The notes under the pieces are model-generated. The model saw nothing but the letters and a program-made list of their open reading frames with translations, was not told the origin of the DNA and ran no database searches. DNA of 64,000 nt from Actinoplanes sp. TBRC 11911. GTDB lineage: Bacteria > Actinomycetota > Actinomycetes > Mycobacteriales > Micromonosporaceae. The DNA lies in the NCBI RefSeq assembly GCF_012933445.1, contig NZ_JABBNC010000001.1, positions 434,001-498,000 of the forward strand. The letters are read 5' to 3'. Position numbers and translations under genes: made by a program. Shown in pieces: positions 39,219 to 47,582 of the stretch. Position 1 is the first letter of the stretch; every line of letters starts with the position of its first letter.

Positions 39219-39551
39219 CCCCGCCGCTCCCCGTCGACTCGCACGATGCCAGACGATGGTGCCACGCGGGCCGCGAGACCGATGGCCCGGACGCGCGACT
39301 TGGATCTAGCTCACCCCGGCGCGAACAAAGCGCGCACGACGCGAGCAGAATGCGGCTTTTCTCCGAATTGGGCACCGCGAGACGCCAGCCCCGATCAACA
39401 AACCCGAGCGCCACCGGTCAGAACCAGGCGGAACCCCTTGCCCGCTCGCCCCCAAATCGCCGCACCGACCAGGGAGACTCCCGGGCCTGAAAGCGCACGT
39501 CGAGGGGCACTCTGGCGAGGTCGGCTTCATCATGCAGAGAGCTGAGCCACC
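39219..39551. other. divergent intergenic region, SprT-like / DUF4331
   Basis: 333 bp between divergent genes; it must hold both promoters. I see no clear operator, hairpin or small gene in it. The ribosome site before the DUF4331 ATG is weak (GAGAG-like). Confidence 0.4.
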
Positions 39552-40544
39552 ATGTCCAACCATTACAGCGCGGCCAATCTCCGGTTCCCCGGCGACGACG
39601 CACGTCTGGACTTCACCGACCTGTACGCCTTCACCTCGCCCGACGATCACGGCAAGACCGTCCTGATCATCGACCTCAACCCGTACACGACCGGGATGAG
39701 CGCGATGCCCCCGTTCCTGATGAAATCGGAGTTCCATCCCGACGGCATCTACCGGATCAACATCGACACCGACGGTGACTCGCGGGCCGACGCCGCGTTC
39801 ACGTTCATCTTCTCCGAGTTCAAGGACGGCAGGCAGACCGGCACCGCGTACTTCGCCACCGGCAGCCAGGCCCGCGAGCCCGACGCCGTCGGCCAGGTGC
39901 TGATCAGCGGCGTGCCGGTCGGCTTTGACGCCGGCGCGGAGCCGGTCGAGGCCGGCCCGATCCGGCTGTTCATCGGGGTGCGCAGCGACCCGTTCTTCGC
40001 CGACGCGGACGGCTCCTTCCACGGCTTCCGGTGGACCGGCCAGGACGCGTTCGCCGACCGGAACATCCTGTCCATCGCGCTGGAGGTCCCGAACGAGATG
40101 CTCAGCGTCCACTCGGCGATCGGGCTGTGGGCCACCGTCGGCGTGCGGCGCGACGGCGAGATCATCCAGGTGGATCGCGGCGGGCACCCGACGATCAACC
40201 CGTTCATCAACCCGAACAACGTCAAGAACGAGTACAACCTGCGGCAGCCGTCCGACGACCTGGCGAACTACCTGGAGTTGTGGTCCAAGCTGCTGGAGAG
40301 CAACGGCTACTCGCCGGCCGAGGCGCAGAAGGCGGCCCTGATCGTGCTGCCCGACATCCTGCGGTACGACCGTTCGCAGCCGGCCGGCTACCCGAACGGC
40401 CGCGCGCTGACCGACGACGTGTTCAGCGCCCGTTTCGCCTGGCTGACCAACGGCAAGGTCGGGCCCGACGGGCTGCAGCCGCACGACGACATGCTGAAGG
40501 AGTTCCCCTACCTCGGCCCGCCGAACCGCTACCCGGGGGCGTGA
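39552..40544 (+). CDS. DUF4331 family protein
   Basis: This encodes 330 residues beginning MSNHYSAANLRFPGDDARLDFTDLYAF, the family's opening with its HYS..DLYAF pattern. It continues with INIDTDGDSRADAAFTF and NEYNLRQPSDDLANYLELW. There is no signal peptide or membrane helix. The family is of unknown function, with beta-rich members in many bacteria. Its stop overlaps the GTG of the next gene (GTGA), so it is translationally coupled to a TDT-like transporter, suggesting a joint role. Confidence 0.85.
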   Translation: MSNHYSAANLRFPGDDARLDFTDLYAFTSPDDHGKTVLIIDLNPYTTGMSAMPPFLMKSEFHPDGIYRINIDTDGDSRADAAFTFIFSEFKDGRQTGTAYFATGSQAREPDAVGQVLISGVPVGFDAGAEPVEAGPIRLFIGVRSDPFFADADGSFHGFRWTGQDAFADRNILSIALEVPNEMLSVHSAIGLWATVGVRRDGEIIQVDRGGHPTINPFINPNNVKNEYNLRQPSDDLANYLELWSKLLESNGYSPAEAQKAALIVLPDILRYDRSQPAGYPNGRALTDDVFSARFAWLTNGKVGPDGLQPHDDMLKEFPYLGPPNRYPGA

Positions 40545-41533
40545 CGCTCCGAGGCCGCGTGCCGGCCACGTCGTGGACGATCGTGATGACCTGCGGGGTC
40601 TTGTCGATCAACCTCCTCAACGATCACCAACGGGTGCTGTCCGTGATCATGATGTGGTTCACCGCCGCGGTGTGGGTGTTCCTGACCGTCGTGCTGGCGC
40701 CACCGCTGGCGGTTCACTACGGCCGGTTGTGGCGCGAGGCGGCGCCACCGGCGGTGCTGACGATCGTGGCCGCGACCGCCGCGCTCGGCACGCGGCTTGC
40801 CCTCGGCGGCCAGCGAACCGTGGCGGCCGCGCTGCTGGTCCTGACGGCGGTCGGGTGGGCGGCCCTGTCCGGGCCGGTACTGCGCCGGTGGGCGACCCCG
40901 ACGGTGGGAATCTCGTTCCTGGTCAGTGTTTCGGCGGATTCCGTGGCGTTGCTGAGCGGCACGCTCGCCGTCCCCTTCGGAGCGCGGTGGCTGTGCGTCG
41001 CCGCGTTCCTTCTGGTGTTGCTCGGGCTGTGCCTCTACACGTTCGCGGCCGCCCGGTTCGACCCGCGGCAGCTGCTCACCGGGCGGGGTGACCACTGGAT
41101 CCTCGGCGGGGCGCTGGCCATCTCGGCCCTGTCCGCGGCCAGCGCCACCCGGGCGGCGGCCACGCTCGGCGTGTTCCCGCAGCACCACCACGCGCTGACG
41201 GTCGGCACCCTGGTGTTGTGGTGCGTGGCCATGGCCTGGCTGCCGGTCCTGATCGTGGTCGAGATCCTGCGGCCACGGCCGAATCTCGACCTCCGCCGGT
41301 GGGCCACCGCCTTCCCGATCGGCATGTACGCGGCGTGCAGCTTCACCGTCGGCGCGGTCGCGGGCATCGGCGGGATCGTCGAGTTCGCCCGCGTGTGGAC
41401 CTGGGTGGCATTCGCCTTCACGCTGGTGCTGCTCGTCGGCTTGGCCCAACGCATCGGAAGCTCACGGCCGGGTACTACTCTCTCCGCTCCCGAGCAGCCG
41501 GCGCCCTTGCAGCACCAACAGAAGGGCGAATGA
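40541..41533 (+). CDS. TDT/SLAC1 (TehA-like) family membrane transporter
   Basis: This encodes 330 residues with about ten helices. VMTCGVLSINLLNDH near the start and FPIGMYAACSFTVG with a late aromatic helix (VEFARVWTWVAFAFTLVLL) fit the tellurite-resistance/dicarboxylate and SLAC1 anion channel family. The GTG start overlaps the DUF4331 stop by four bases. It probably passes a small anion or acid across the membrane; the ion is unknown. Its last 72 bp overlap the end of cydB on the other strand, which is unusual. Confidence 0.75.
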   Translation: MTLRGRVPATSWTIVMTCGVLSINLLNDHQRVLSVIMMWFTAAVWVFLTVVLAPPLAVHYGRLWREAAPPAVLTIVAATAALGTRLALGGQRTVAAALLVLTAVGWAALSGPVLRRWATPTVGISFLVSVSADSVALLSGTLAVPFGARWLCVAAFLLVLLGLCLYTFAAARFDPRQLLTGRGDHWILGGALAISALSAASATRAAATLGVFPQHHHALTVGTLVLWCVAMAWLPVLIVVEILRPRPNLDLRRWATAFPIGMYAACSFTVGAVAGIGGIVEFARVWTWVAFAFTLVLLVGLAQRIGSSRPGTTLSAPEQPAPLQHQQKGE

Positions 41534-42481
41534 CGGCACCACCAGCACCACCGCCGTGATGGCGATCGCAATGGTCGCCACGAGCGTCCCGTGCGGCGCA
41601 CCCGCGTCGTTCAGCGTGAGCGTGGTGCCGGGCAGCAGCACCGGATACTGGGCGACACCCCAGCCCCAGACCACCGCCGCGACCCCGAGGGCGGCGACCA
41701 CCGGAACGCCCCGGAGCCGGTCCGCCGCCAGCATCACGAAGACCGCCAGCCCGCAGACGCCGGCGAGAACGACCAACGGCAGCGCGCGTCCGGTGAGACG
41801 GTCGTACATGGCCGGGTTCGCGTCGCGCAGCACGAGCAGGGTCGCCAGCGACAGCACCCCGGCCACGATCGCGGCGATCTGCGCCCGGACGGTGAAGTAC
41901 CGCTGCATCTTCCAGTCGCCGCGCACGGCCGCTTCCCGGGTCAGATAGACGGCCGCCAGGTATCCGCACGCCGCGACGAACAGGAACCCGGAAAGCAGCG
42001 CGGTCGGGCTCGTCCACGCGGACAGGCTGGCCCGATCCGGGTCGGCGGGCACGGCACCGGTCGCGATCGCGCCGATGACGGTGCCCATGAAGAACGGGGT
42101 CACCAGCGAGGAGACGGCGAACGTCGCGCCCGCCGCCCGCCGCAGCGAGAGGCCGCCCAGCTCCTTGCGGAACGCGAACCCGGCGCCGCGCAACACGATC
42201 CCGGCCACCGCCAGCCACAGCGGCAGCGCACAGGTGACCATCACGGCGGAGAAGGCATGCGGGAACGCGGTCCAGAAGATCACCAGGTCGAAGACGAGCC
42301 AGACGTGGTTGGCCTCCCACACCGGGGTGATCGATTCGTCGATCAGCGTGCGCGGGTCCGCGCCGCGCGCCGTGGTGCCGGCCATCAGGTCCCACAGCCC
42401 GCCGCCGAAGTCCGCGCCGCCGAACAGCGCGTACAGGGTGACCGAGGCGAGCAGGATCCCGCCTACCGCGTCGCCGGCCAT
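41462..42481 (-). CDS. cydB: cytochrome bd oxidase subunit II
   Basis: This encodes 339 residues with about eight to nine helices. The N-terminal segment YALFGGADFGGGLWDL and the ITPVWEANHVWLVFDLVIFWTAFP block are the hallmark CydB sequences. It pairs with CydA to form the high-affinity quinol oxidase of the plasma membrane, used at low oxygen or under stress. The ATG lies one base after the cydA stop, so the two are one operon. No cydC or cydD is seen nearby. Its 3' end overlaps the convergent transporter gene by 72 bp. Confidence 0.96.
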   Translation of the reverse strand: MAGDAVGGILLASVTLYALFGGADFGGGLWDLMAGTTARGADPRTLIDESITPVWEANHVWLVFDLVIFWTAFPHAFSAVMVTCALPLWLAVAGIVLRGAGFAFRKELGGLSLRRAAGATFAVSSLVTPFFMGTVIGAIATGAVPADPDRASLSAWTSPTALLSGFLFVAACGYLAAVYLTREAAVRGDWKMQRYFTVRAQIAAIVAGVLSLATLLVLRDANPAMYDRLTGRALPLVVLAGVCGLAVFVMLAADRLRGVPVVAALGVAAVVWGWGVAQYPVLLPGTTLTLNDAGAPHGTLVATIAIAITAVVLVVPSFALLLVLQGRRLLGSGESSTRP

Positions 42482-42482
42482 C

Positions 42483-43991
42483 TCAGTCGCCCTTTCCCGG
42501 CCGCCGGCGCCGGGCCAGCGTCCGCACGATCCCGAGGGTTGCGGCGCCGAGCACCGCGTTCACCGCGAGCATCGAGCCCAGGCCCCCGGCGGCGGGTTCC
42601 GGCGCGACGCGCGGCGGCTGGTATGAGTCTGGTTCGCCGTCGGGCGGCCCGTAGGGAACCGGCTCGCCCTCGCCACGGCCCCACCGCCGGGCCAGCCCGC
42701 GCAAGATGCCGATCGTGGCGACGGCCAGTACGGCGTACAGGATCAGCATCAGGGAAAGGCTGGTGACGACGCCGCCGTTGGTGGTGGCCGCCTCCGCGGT
42801 GGTCTGCATCCGGTAGACCACCCACGGCTGCCGGCCGACCTCGGTGACGACCCAGCCGCTCTCCATCGCGAGGACCGCCGCGACCCCGCTGACCGCCCCG
42901 GCCCACCAGAACACGCGCTGCGGCGGCAGCCGGCGTCGCCGCCAGTACTCGACGGCCGCCCATAAGCCGAGCAGCAACAGCAACGAGCCGAGCCCGACCA
43001 TGACGTCGAAGGACAGATGAATCAGCGACACCACCGGCGGTCGTTCCGCGGGCGGCACGCTCTCCCAGCCGATCACCCGGGTGCCCGGCGCGAAACCCAC
43101 GAGCAACGAGTCCAGGTACGGGATTTTGACGCCGCCGTACACGTGCCCGTTGACGTACACCCCGCCGAGCCACTCCGGAACCTGGCGGGCGGTCTGCGGC
43201 ACGTACTCCATCGCGGCGAACTTCACCGGCTGGTCCTTGGCGATCGCGCGCGCGGCGGTGTCGCCCACGAAGATCTGGAACGGGGCCAGGATGGCGGCCG
43301 GCACGAACCCGAGCGCGAACCCGGCGTAGTGATACCGGTCGCGGCGGCCGCGCAGAATGCCCGCCGCGTACACGCCCGCGACGATGAACCCGCTGACCAT
43401 GTACGCGGCCAGGATCATGTGCGGCATCTCGTAGATCGCCGCGTGGTTGAAGAACACCCGCCACGGACGGATGGAGGTGATCTCGCCGTTGACGCGGGTG
43501 AAACCGCCCGGCTGGTTCATCCACGAGTTGACCGCGATGACCGACATCGCCCCGAAGACGCCGCTCAGCGCGATCGGCACCCCGGACCACCAGTGCGCCC
43601 AGCCCGGCAGCCGCCGCCAGCCCCACAGATAGATCCCGGCGAAGATGGCCTCGAGGAAGAAGAACAGACCCTCGACCCCGAACGGGAACCCGAGCACTGC
43701 GCCGTAGTCGCGCATGAGGCCCGGCCACAAAAGGCCCATCTCGAACGAAAGCACCGTGCCGGTTACCGCGCCGACGGCCACGAGCACGCCCATGACCTGC
43801 GACCAGCGCCGCGCCAGCAGCATGGCGGTCTCGTCCTTGCGCCGCAGCCCGACGAACTCGGCCAGCAGCACGAACGACGGCAGCGCGATGCCGAGGCAGG
43901 CCAGGATGATGTGGTACCCCAGCGTGGTCGCCATCTGCGCCCGCGCCGGAATCACCTCGCCGGCCTGCAGAAGTAATCCGCCATCGGCCAT
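42483..43991 (-). CDS. cydA: cytochrome bd oxidase subunit I
   Basis: This encodes 502 residues. The start at 43991 has GGAGGAG 12 bases upstream, a rather long gap. The haem ligands are all present: His27 in ATTLGYHIIL, His in IYEMPHMILAAYMVSGF, and Met in LSFDVMVGLGS. GRQPWVVYRMQTTAEA is the conserved quinol-site-flanking block. The Q-loop is short, as in the actinobacterial type. The C-terminus carries a Pro-rich extension and an extra hydrophobic segment. It forms the haem-bearing core of the oxidase with CydB. Upstream sequence shows no clear Rex or FNR site. Confidence 0.96.
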   Translation of the reverse strand: MADGGLLLQAGEVIPARAQMATTLGYHIILACLGIALPSFVLLAEFVGLRRKDETAMLLARRWSQVMGVLVAVGAVTGTVLSFEMGLLWPGLMRDYGAVLGFPFGVEGLFFFLEAIFAGIYLWGWRRLPGWAHWWSGVPIALSGVFGAMSVIAVNSWMNQPGGFTRVNGEITSIRPWRVFFNHAAIYEMPHMILAAYMVSGFIVAGVYAAGILRGRRDRYHYAGFALGFVPAAILAPFQIFVGDTAARAIAKDQPVKFAAMEYVPQTARQVPEWLGGVYVNGHVYGGVKIPYLDSLLVGFAPGTRVIGWESVPPAERPPVVSLIHLSFDVMVGLGSLLLLLGLWAAVEYWRRRRLPPQRVFWWAGAVSGVAAVLAMESGWVVTEVGRQPWVVYRMQTTAEAATTNGGVVTSLSLMLILYAVLAVATIGILRGLARRWGRGEGEPVPYGPPDGEPDSYQPPRVAPEPAAGGLGSMLAVNAVLGAATLGIVRTLARRRRPGKGD

Positions 43992-44133
43992 CGGGTCTGC
44001 TCGCTCCTCCCCTGTCGCGCGCCAGATCCGCAGCTCAGAAGTCCCCGGCGGGGCATCGGGTAAACGCGGCGCGCGGCACCGGTGGTGTGACGGTCGTCCA
44101 AGACCCACAGGGCGTTGCGGTGGCCGCGCCAGG
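43992..44133. other. upstream region of cydA
   Basis: With 44278-44409, this forms a ~420-bp divergent gap before the DUF4352 gene, interrupted only by an xdhC fragment. The cyd promoter must lie here. I see no confident regulator box. Confidence 0.35.
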
Positions 44134-44277
44134 CACGGCCTGGACCTCGGCGCCCGCACCCCGGAGGAAACCGCACTGTCGATAGCGGCGGAAATCGTCG
44201 CGGACCGGTACGGAGCGAGCGGCGCCGTCCTGACCAGCGCGTCCAGCCCCATCCATCGCCGGGACGCTCCTAAGTAG
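44134..44277 (+). pseudogene. C-terminal fragment of an XdhC/CoxI-type gene
   Basis: The frame reads HGLDLGARTPEETALSIAAE then IVADRYGASGAV and ends SSPIHRRDAPK with a stop. This is the conserved C-terminal end of XdhC-family proteins (the GLDLGARTPEE.A.SI.AEI and PIH pattern), which insert cofactor into molybdenum hydroxylases. Nothing before codon 44134 matches the family and there is no start codon. It is therefore a truncated relic in the cydA upstream region. Family recall is from memory and was not searched. Confidence 0.6.
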
Positions 44278-44409
44278 CCGATCATCCGACGTGAAGTCAC
44301 CGGTTCGGCCCACTGCGTGGTGACATCGATCACGGTTGGGTACCTTGCGGACGGGTCCTGGACTGGGCTCGGCCGCCATCCTGGTCTCGACCGGTCCGTG
44401 GAGCCCGTT

Positions 44410-45057
44410 ATGACCTATCAGTCACCATCCGGATATCCCGGGCCGCGCTCCGTCCAGCCGTACGACACCGGCCGGCATCCGTACGGTCTGCCCGCGCCAC
44501 CGGAGCCGACGCCGCCCCCGCCGCCGCCGGACGAGAAGCGGCGATGGCCGTGGATCGCCGGCGGCGTCGTCGTGGTGGCGGTTCTCGGCGTGGGCCTGTT
44601 CACCCTCGTGCGCGGCGGATCGGACGCGGATCCGGACGCCGCCGGTACGACCGCCGGCGCCGCGCAGATGGGCCAGCCCGCCACCGACGGCGGGTTCCAG
44701 TTCGTGGTCAGCGGCATGAAGTGCGGCGCCAAGTCGGTGGGCGGCGACCTGCTCGGGCGGCAGGCGCAGGGCCAGTACTGCATCCTCGACCTCTCGATCA
44801 AGAACGTCGGCGGTGCCGCGCGGAAACTCGACACCATGCCGCAGAAGGCGTCCGACGCGACCGGCGCCGACTACACGGCGGACGCGGTGGCCGGCACCTA
44901 CGCCAACACCGACCAGCCGAAGTTCCTGGACGACATCGTCCCCGGCGACACGGTGACCGGCGAGCTGGTGTTCGACGTCCCGCCGGCCAGCAAACTGACG
45001 TCGGTCGAGCTGCACGAGTCGATGACCAGTCCGGGCGTACGGGTGCCGCTGAAGTAA
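44410..45057 (+). CDS. membrane-anchored DUF4352 domain protein
   Basis: This encodes 215 residues; ATG at 44410 has GGAG six bases upstream. The N-terminal ~45 residues are Pro-rich and cytoplasmic. One membrane helix (WIAGGVVVVAVLGVGLFTLV) follows. The outside domain, about residues 95-215, contains FQFVVSGMKCGAKSV, YCILDLSIKNVGG and VPGDTVTGELVFDVPPASKLTSVEL, the DUF4352 (telokin-like) pattern. Function is unknown; such domains are common on actinobacterial surface proteins. It is convergent with the SPFH gene. Confidence 0.82.
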   Translation: MTYQSPSGYPGPRSVQPYDTGRHPYGLPAPPEPTPPPPPPDEKRRWPWIAGGVVVVAVLGVGLFTLVRGGSDADPDAAGTTAGAAQMGQPATDGGFQFVVSGMKCGAKSVGGDLLGRQAQGQYCILDLSIKNVGGAARKLDTMPQKASDATGADYTADAVAGTYANTDQPKFLDDIVPGDTVTGELVFDVPPASKLTSVELHESMTSPGVRVPLK

Positions 45058-45079
45058 CGACGGCACCCGGCCCGTCCGC

Positions 45080-46213
45080 TCAGGCGGCTTCGCGGTGGGC
45101 GATCACCGCGGTGGGCGCGTCCGGCGTCGTCGGGGCGGTCATGCCCTTACGCACCGCGTCCAGCAGCGCCATGCCCTGGGCGGAGAGCGAGGCGACCACG
45201 CTGTTGAGGCCCTCGGCGCCGTCCAGCACGGTGAGGTTGGCGCCCTGCAGACCCTGCGCGGCGGCCCGCAGCAGCTCCGGCAGCTGCTGGATGACGAGCT
45301 GATCCAGGGCTATGCGGTCCTGGGCGGCGGCGGCCTCGGCGGACAACTTGGTGGCGTCGGCCTGCGCCCGGGCCAGCGTGGTGATCCGTTCCGCCTCGGC
45401 CTGGGCCGGCTTGACGACCTCGGCGACCAGCTCGGCCTGGCGCAGCTCGGCGTTCTTCTGGGCGACCAGCGAACGCTCGACGAGAACACTCTGCTGCGCC
45501 TGGGCTGCGGCGAGCGGGCCGGCCTGCGCGGCGGTCTGCTGGGCGTGATCGATCTCGGCCTGGTACTTGGCCTGGGCGATGGCGGTCTCCCGGGCGTACT
45601 CGGCCTGGTATCGCATGCTTTCCTGCTGGGCCATCGAGCTGGCCTGGTCGGCGGCCGCCTGGGCCACCTTGGCCTCCTGGTTGACCCGGGCCTGGTGCGG
45701 TGCGGCGAGCGCCTTGATGTAGCCGACGCCCTTGTCGTCGATGCGGCTGATCTGCAGCGAGTCGACGTCCAGGCCGATCCGGGCCATCTCGATCTTGCTG
45801 GCGTCCACGATCGCGTCGGCCAGCGTCTGCTGCTCCCGGATAATCGCCTCGACGGTCATGCTGCCGATGATGCTGCGCAGGTGGCCGCTGAAGATCCGGC
45901 CGACCAGAATCGGCATCTGCGACTGGTCGCCCTGGAACCGGCGGGCCGCGGCGGCGATCGACTCGTGGTCGTCGCCGACCTTGAACGCGATGACGGCCTG
46001 CACCCGGACCGTCAGGCCCTGTTTCGTATAACAGTCCTCCTCGACCTCGGCCTCCTGCATCGCCAAGGTCAGCCGGGTCGCCTTGGAGAAGATCGGGGCC
46101 ACGAACGCACCGTGCCCGGTGACAATCTTGAACGGGAGCGCGTCCGCGCCTCGCTGCTTACGTCCACTGATCAGAAGTGCCTCGTTGGGTGCGGGTACGC
46201 GGTAACCGAACAC
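45080..46213 (-). CDS. SPFH/flotillin-type membrane microdomain protein
   Basis: This encodes 377 residues from a GTG at 46213 with AAAGG upstream. The N-terminal ~180 residues form an SPFH (band 7) domain (PNEALLISGRKQRG, AVIAFKVGDD, IRIGLDVDSLQIS-like strands). A long Ala/Gln/Glu-rich coiled coil spans ~185-300. There is no clear N-terminal membrane helix, so it attaches to the inner face peripherally, as flotillins do. It organises membrane lipids and proteins in oligomers. The NfeD-like gene 14 bp upstream is its typical partner, and the two form an operon. Confidence 0.88.
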   Translation of the reverse strand: MFGYRVPAPNEALLISGRKQRGADALPFKIVTGHGAFVAPIFSKATRLTLAMQEAEVEEDCYTKQGLTVRVQAVIAFKVGDDHESIAAAARRFQGDQSQMPILVGRIFSGHLRSIIGSMTVEAIIREQQTLADAIVDASKIEMARIGLDVDSLQISRIDDKGVGYIKALAAPHQARVNQEAKVAQAAADQASSMAQQESMRYQAEYARETAIAQAKYQAEIDHAQQTAAQAGPLAAAQAQQSVLVERSLVAQKNAELRQAELVAEVVKPAQAEAERITTLARAQADATKLSAEAAAAQDRIALDQLVIQQLPELLRAAAQGLQGANLTVLDGAEGLNSVVASLSAQGMALLDAVRKGMTAPTTPDAPTAVIAHREAA

Positions 46214-46227
46214 TGTGGTGGCCTTTC

Positions 46228-46461
46228 TCAGCCGATGGTGGAGTCGTGGGGCATCGGCGCCCAGGGTTCGACATCGACCTGGCGTGCTCCGCGATAGTGG
46301 ATGACGAGGACGTGCGCGCCGGCCGCGATCGGCTCGTCGGCGTAGGCCAGATAGTGATGGCGAACACCCTGGGCCACGACCCGGACCTCACCGGCCCGGT
46401 CACCACCCCGGATCGCCGTGATCACCACGCCGACCTTGCCGACCAGTGCCTGACCGCGCAC
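46228..46461 (-). CDS. NfeD-like OB-fold small protein
   Basis: This encodes 77 residues. GTG at 46461 has GGAG five bases upstream. LVGKVGVVITAIRG...GEVRVVAQG...VLVIHYRGARQVDVEPW is the soluble OB-fold domain of NfeD proteins without membrane helices. It directly precedes the flotillin-type gene, the usual pairing, and probably binds that protein. Confidence 0.75.
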   Translation of the reverse strand: MRGQALVGKVGVVITAIRGGDRAGEVRVVAQGVRHHYLAYADEPIAAGAHVLVIHYRGARQVDVEPWAPMPHDSTIG

Positions 46462-46580
46462 CGCTGCTCCTCATGCATAGCCCGCCACCGCGCGCCAACG
46501 CGCGGTGCGGCTCGTGCAGTTCAGATTGTGCACCCGTTCCGCCACCGGCGCTGCCCGTAAATCTGGTGGCCGCGATGCGA

Positions 46581-46586
46581 TAGGTT
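46581..46586 (+). promoter_or_regulatory. -10 box for leaderless FtsX-domain gene
   Basis: TAGGTT lies eight bases before the GTG at 46595, with no ribosome site, which supports this GTG as a leaderless start. Confidence 0.4.
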
Positions 46587-46594
46587 CCCCCGTC

Positions 46595-47134
46595 GTGGAC
46601 GAATCGATGCCGGCCCCCGCGTTCCCGATCCCCGACTCACCCGCGCCGGAGCCGGAGCCGACGCCCGCGCCCGCCCGCCGGCGCGGCCCCGGCTGGCTGG
46701 TAACCGCGAGCCTCACCGTGGTGGCGCTGCTGGCCGGGGCGGGCGCGGCGTTCGCCGGGCTGTTGCTCACCGGTTGGCGGCACCAGCCCGTGCAGCACTA
46801 CTCCGTCTACGTCTACTTCAAGAAAGACGTCACCGACGCGCAGCGCGAGGCCGTCCACGCGGTGCTCACGGCGATCCCCGGCAACCGCGGCGTGCGGCTG
46901 GAGACGAGCCAGCAGGCGTACGAGAAATTCAAGGAGACCTTTAAGGACCAGCCGGAGCTGCTCGACAGGGTGACCCCCAGCGCGTTGCCGCAGTCCTACC
47001 AGCTCGAGACGGTGTCCCGGGACGACTTCGACTGCGGGCTGGTCCGGCCGCTGCGCACCATGCCCGGCATGGACCAGTACACGGTGATCCTGACCCCCCG
47101 CGCCGGCCGCCCAGGCGCCAAGATCGCCTGCTGA
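46595..47134 (+). CDS. stand-alone FtsX-type extracellular domain protein
   Basis: This encodes 179 residues. There is a Pro-rich cytoplasmic N-terminus and one membrane helix (about 31-54). The outside domain reads YSVYVYFKKDVTDAQREAVHAVLTAIPG...YEKFKETFKDQPELLDRVTPSALPQSYQLE. This is the extracellular domain of FtsX, which normally activates cell-wall hydrolases, but the four-helix permease part of FtsX is absent. It could compete with or mimic FtsEX control of peptidoglycan hydrolases; that is inference. GTG at 46595 is chosen over an upstream ATG because of the leaderless -10 box. Confidence 0.75.
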   Translation: MDESMPAPAFPIPDSPAPEPEPTPAPARRRGPGWLVTASLTVVALLAGAGAAFAGLLLTGWRHQPVQHYSVYVYFKKDVTDAQREAVHAVLTAIPGNRGVRLETSQQAYEKFKETFKDQPELLDRVTPSALPQSYQLETVSRDDFDCGLVRPLRTMPGMDQYTVILTPRAGRPGAKIAC

Positions 47135-47176
47135 GCGCCCGAGCTCAGAAGCCGGTCTCAGTTAGCGGCGAACATG

Positions 47177-47201
47177 AATGTAACCAGCGCCTGGTTACAT
47201 T
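47177..47201. promoter_or_regulatory. 25-bp perfect inverted repeat with nearby half-sites
   Basis: AATGTAACCAG, CGC, then the exact reverse complement. GTGGTTACA (47211) and AGTTACATTT (47225) follow as two further half-sites. It lies between the 3' ends of two convergent genes. It could be a terminator hairpin, but the extra half-sites suggest a protein-binding cluster. Confidence 0.5.
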
Positions 47202-47318
47202 TCCCACCGCGTGGTTACAGCGCTAGTTACATTTGCTCGGGATGACGGCCGTTCGGCTGTCAAGCCGCCGGTCGACCGCGCCGGAAACAAGAGCGGCACC
47301 GCCTTTCTGGGCAGCGGA

Positions 47319-47582
47319 CTAGTTGCCGAACGGCTTTACAGCGATGAATGAGGCGAGTTCCCGGGCGTCCCGGTGTTGGTCGTACTCGCGCAACAGCGAG
47401 ATATAGCGACCTTTGTCGAGATTCACCAGCTCGATCGCGACATCTGCCTGAACGGCCTGCTCAAGGTCGTAAACAGCAGCCTTGGTAATCGTCTCCCCAA
47501 GAGCAGCGCGAATTCGCGGTGTCAATGAGTCCGACTCTTCGCCGGCAATCGGCGTCTCGCCGTACCCTGGCGACAGCGACAT
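47319..47582 (-). pseudogene. internally deleted Fic/DOC-type toxin
   Basis: This is an 87-residue frame. Its first ~50 residues (GYGETPIAGEESDSLTPRIR, then ITKAAVYDLEQAVQ) resemble the start of actinobacterial Fic proteins. The last ~33 (DKGRYISLLREYDQHRDARE, then LASFI) resemble their C-terminus. The whole catalytic core with the HPFxxGNGR motif is missing, and the two ends join in frame near residue 51. It cannot transfer AMP. The ATG overlaps the stop of the upstream antitoxin frame (TGATG), keeping the module's architecture. Assignment is by remembered family pattern. Confidence 0.6.
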
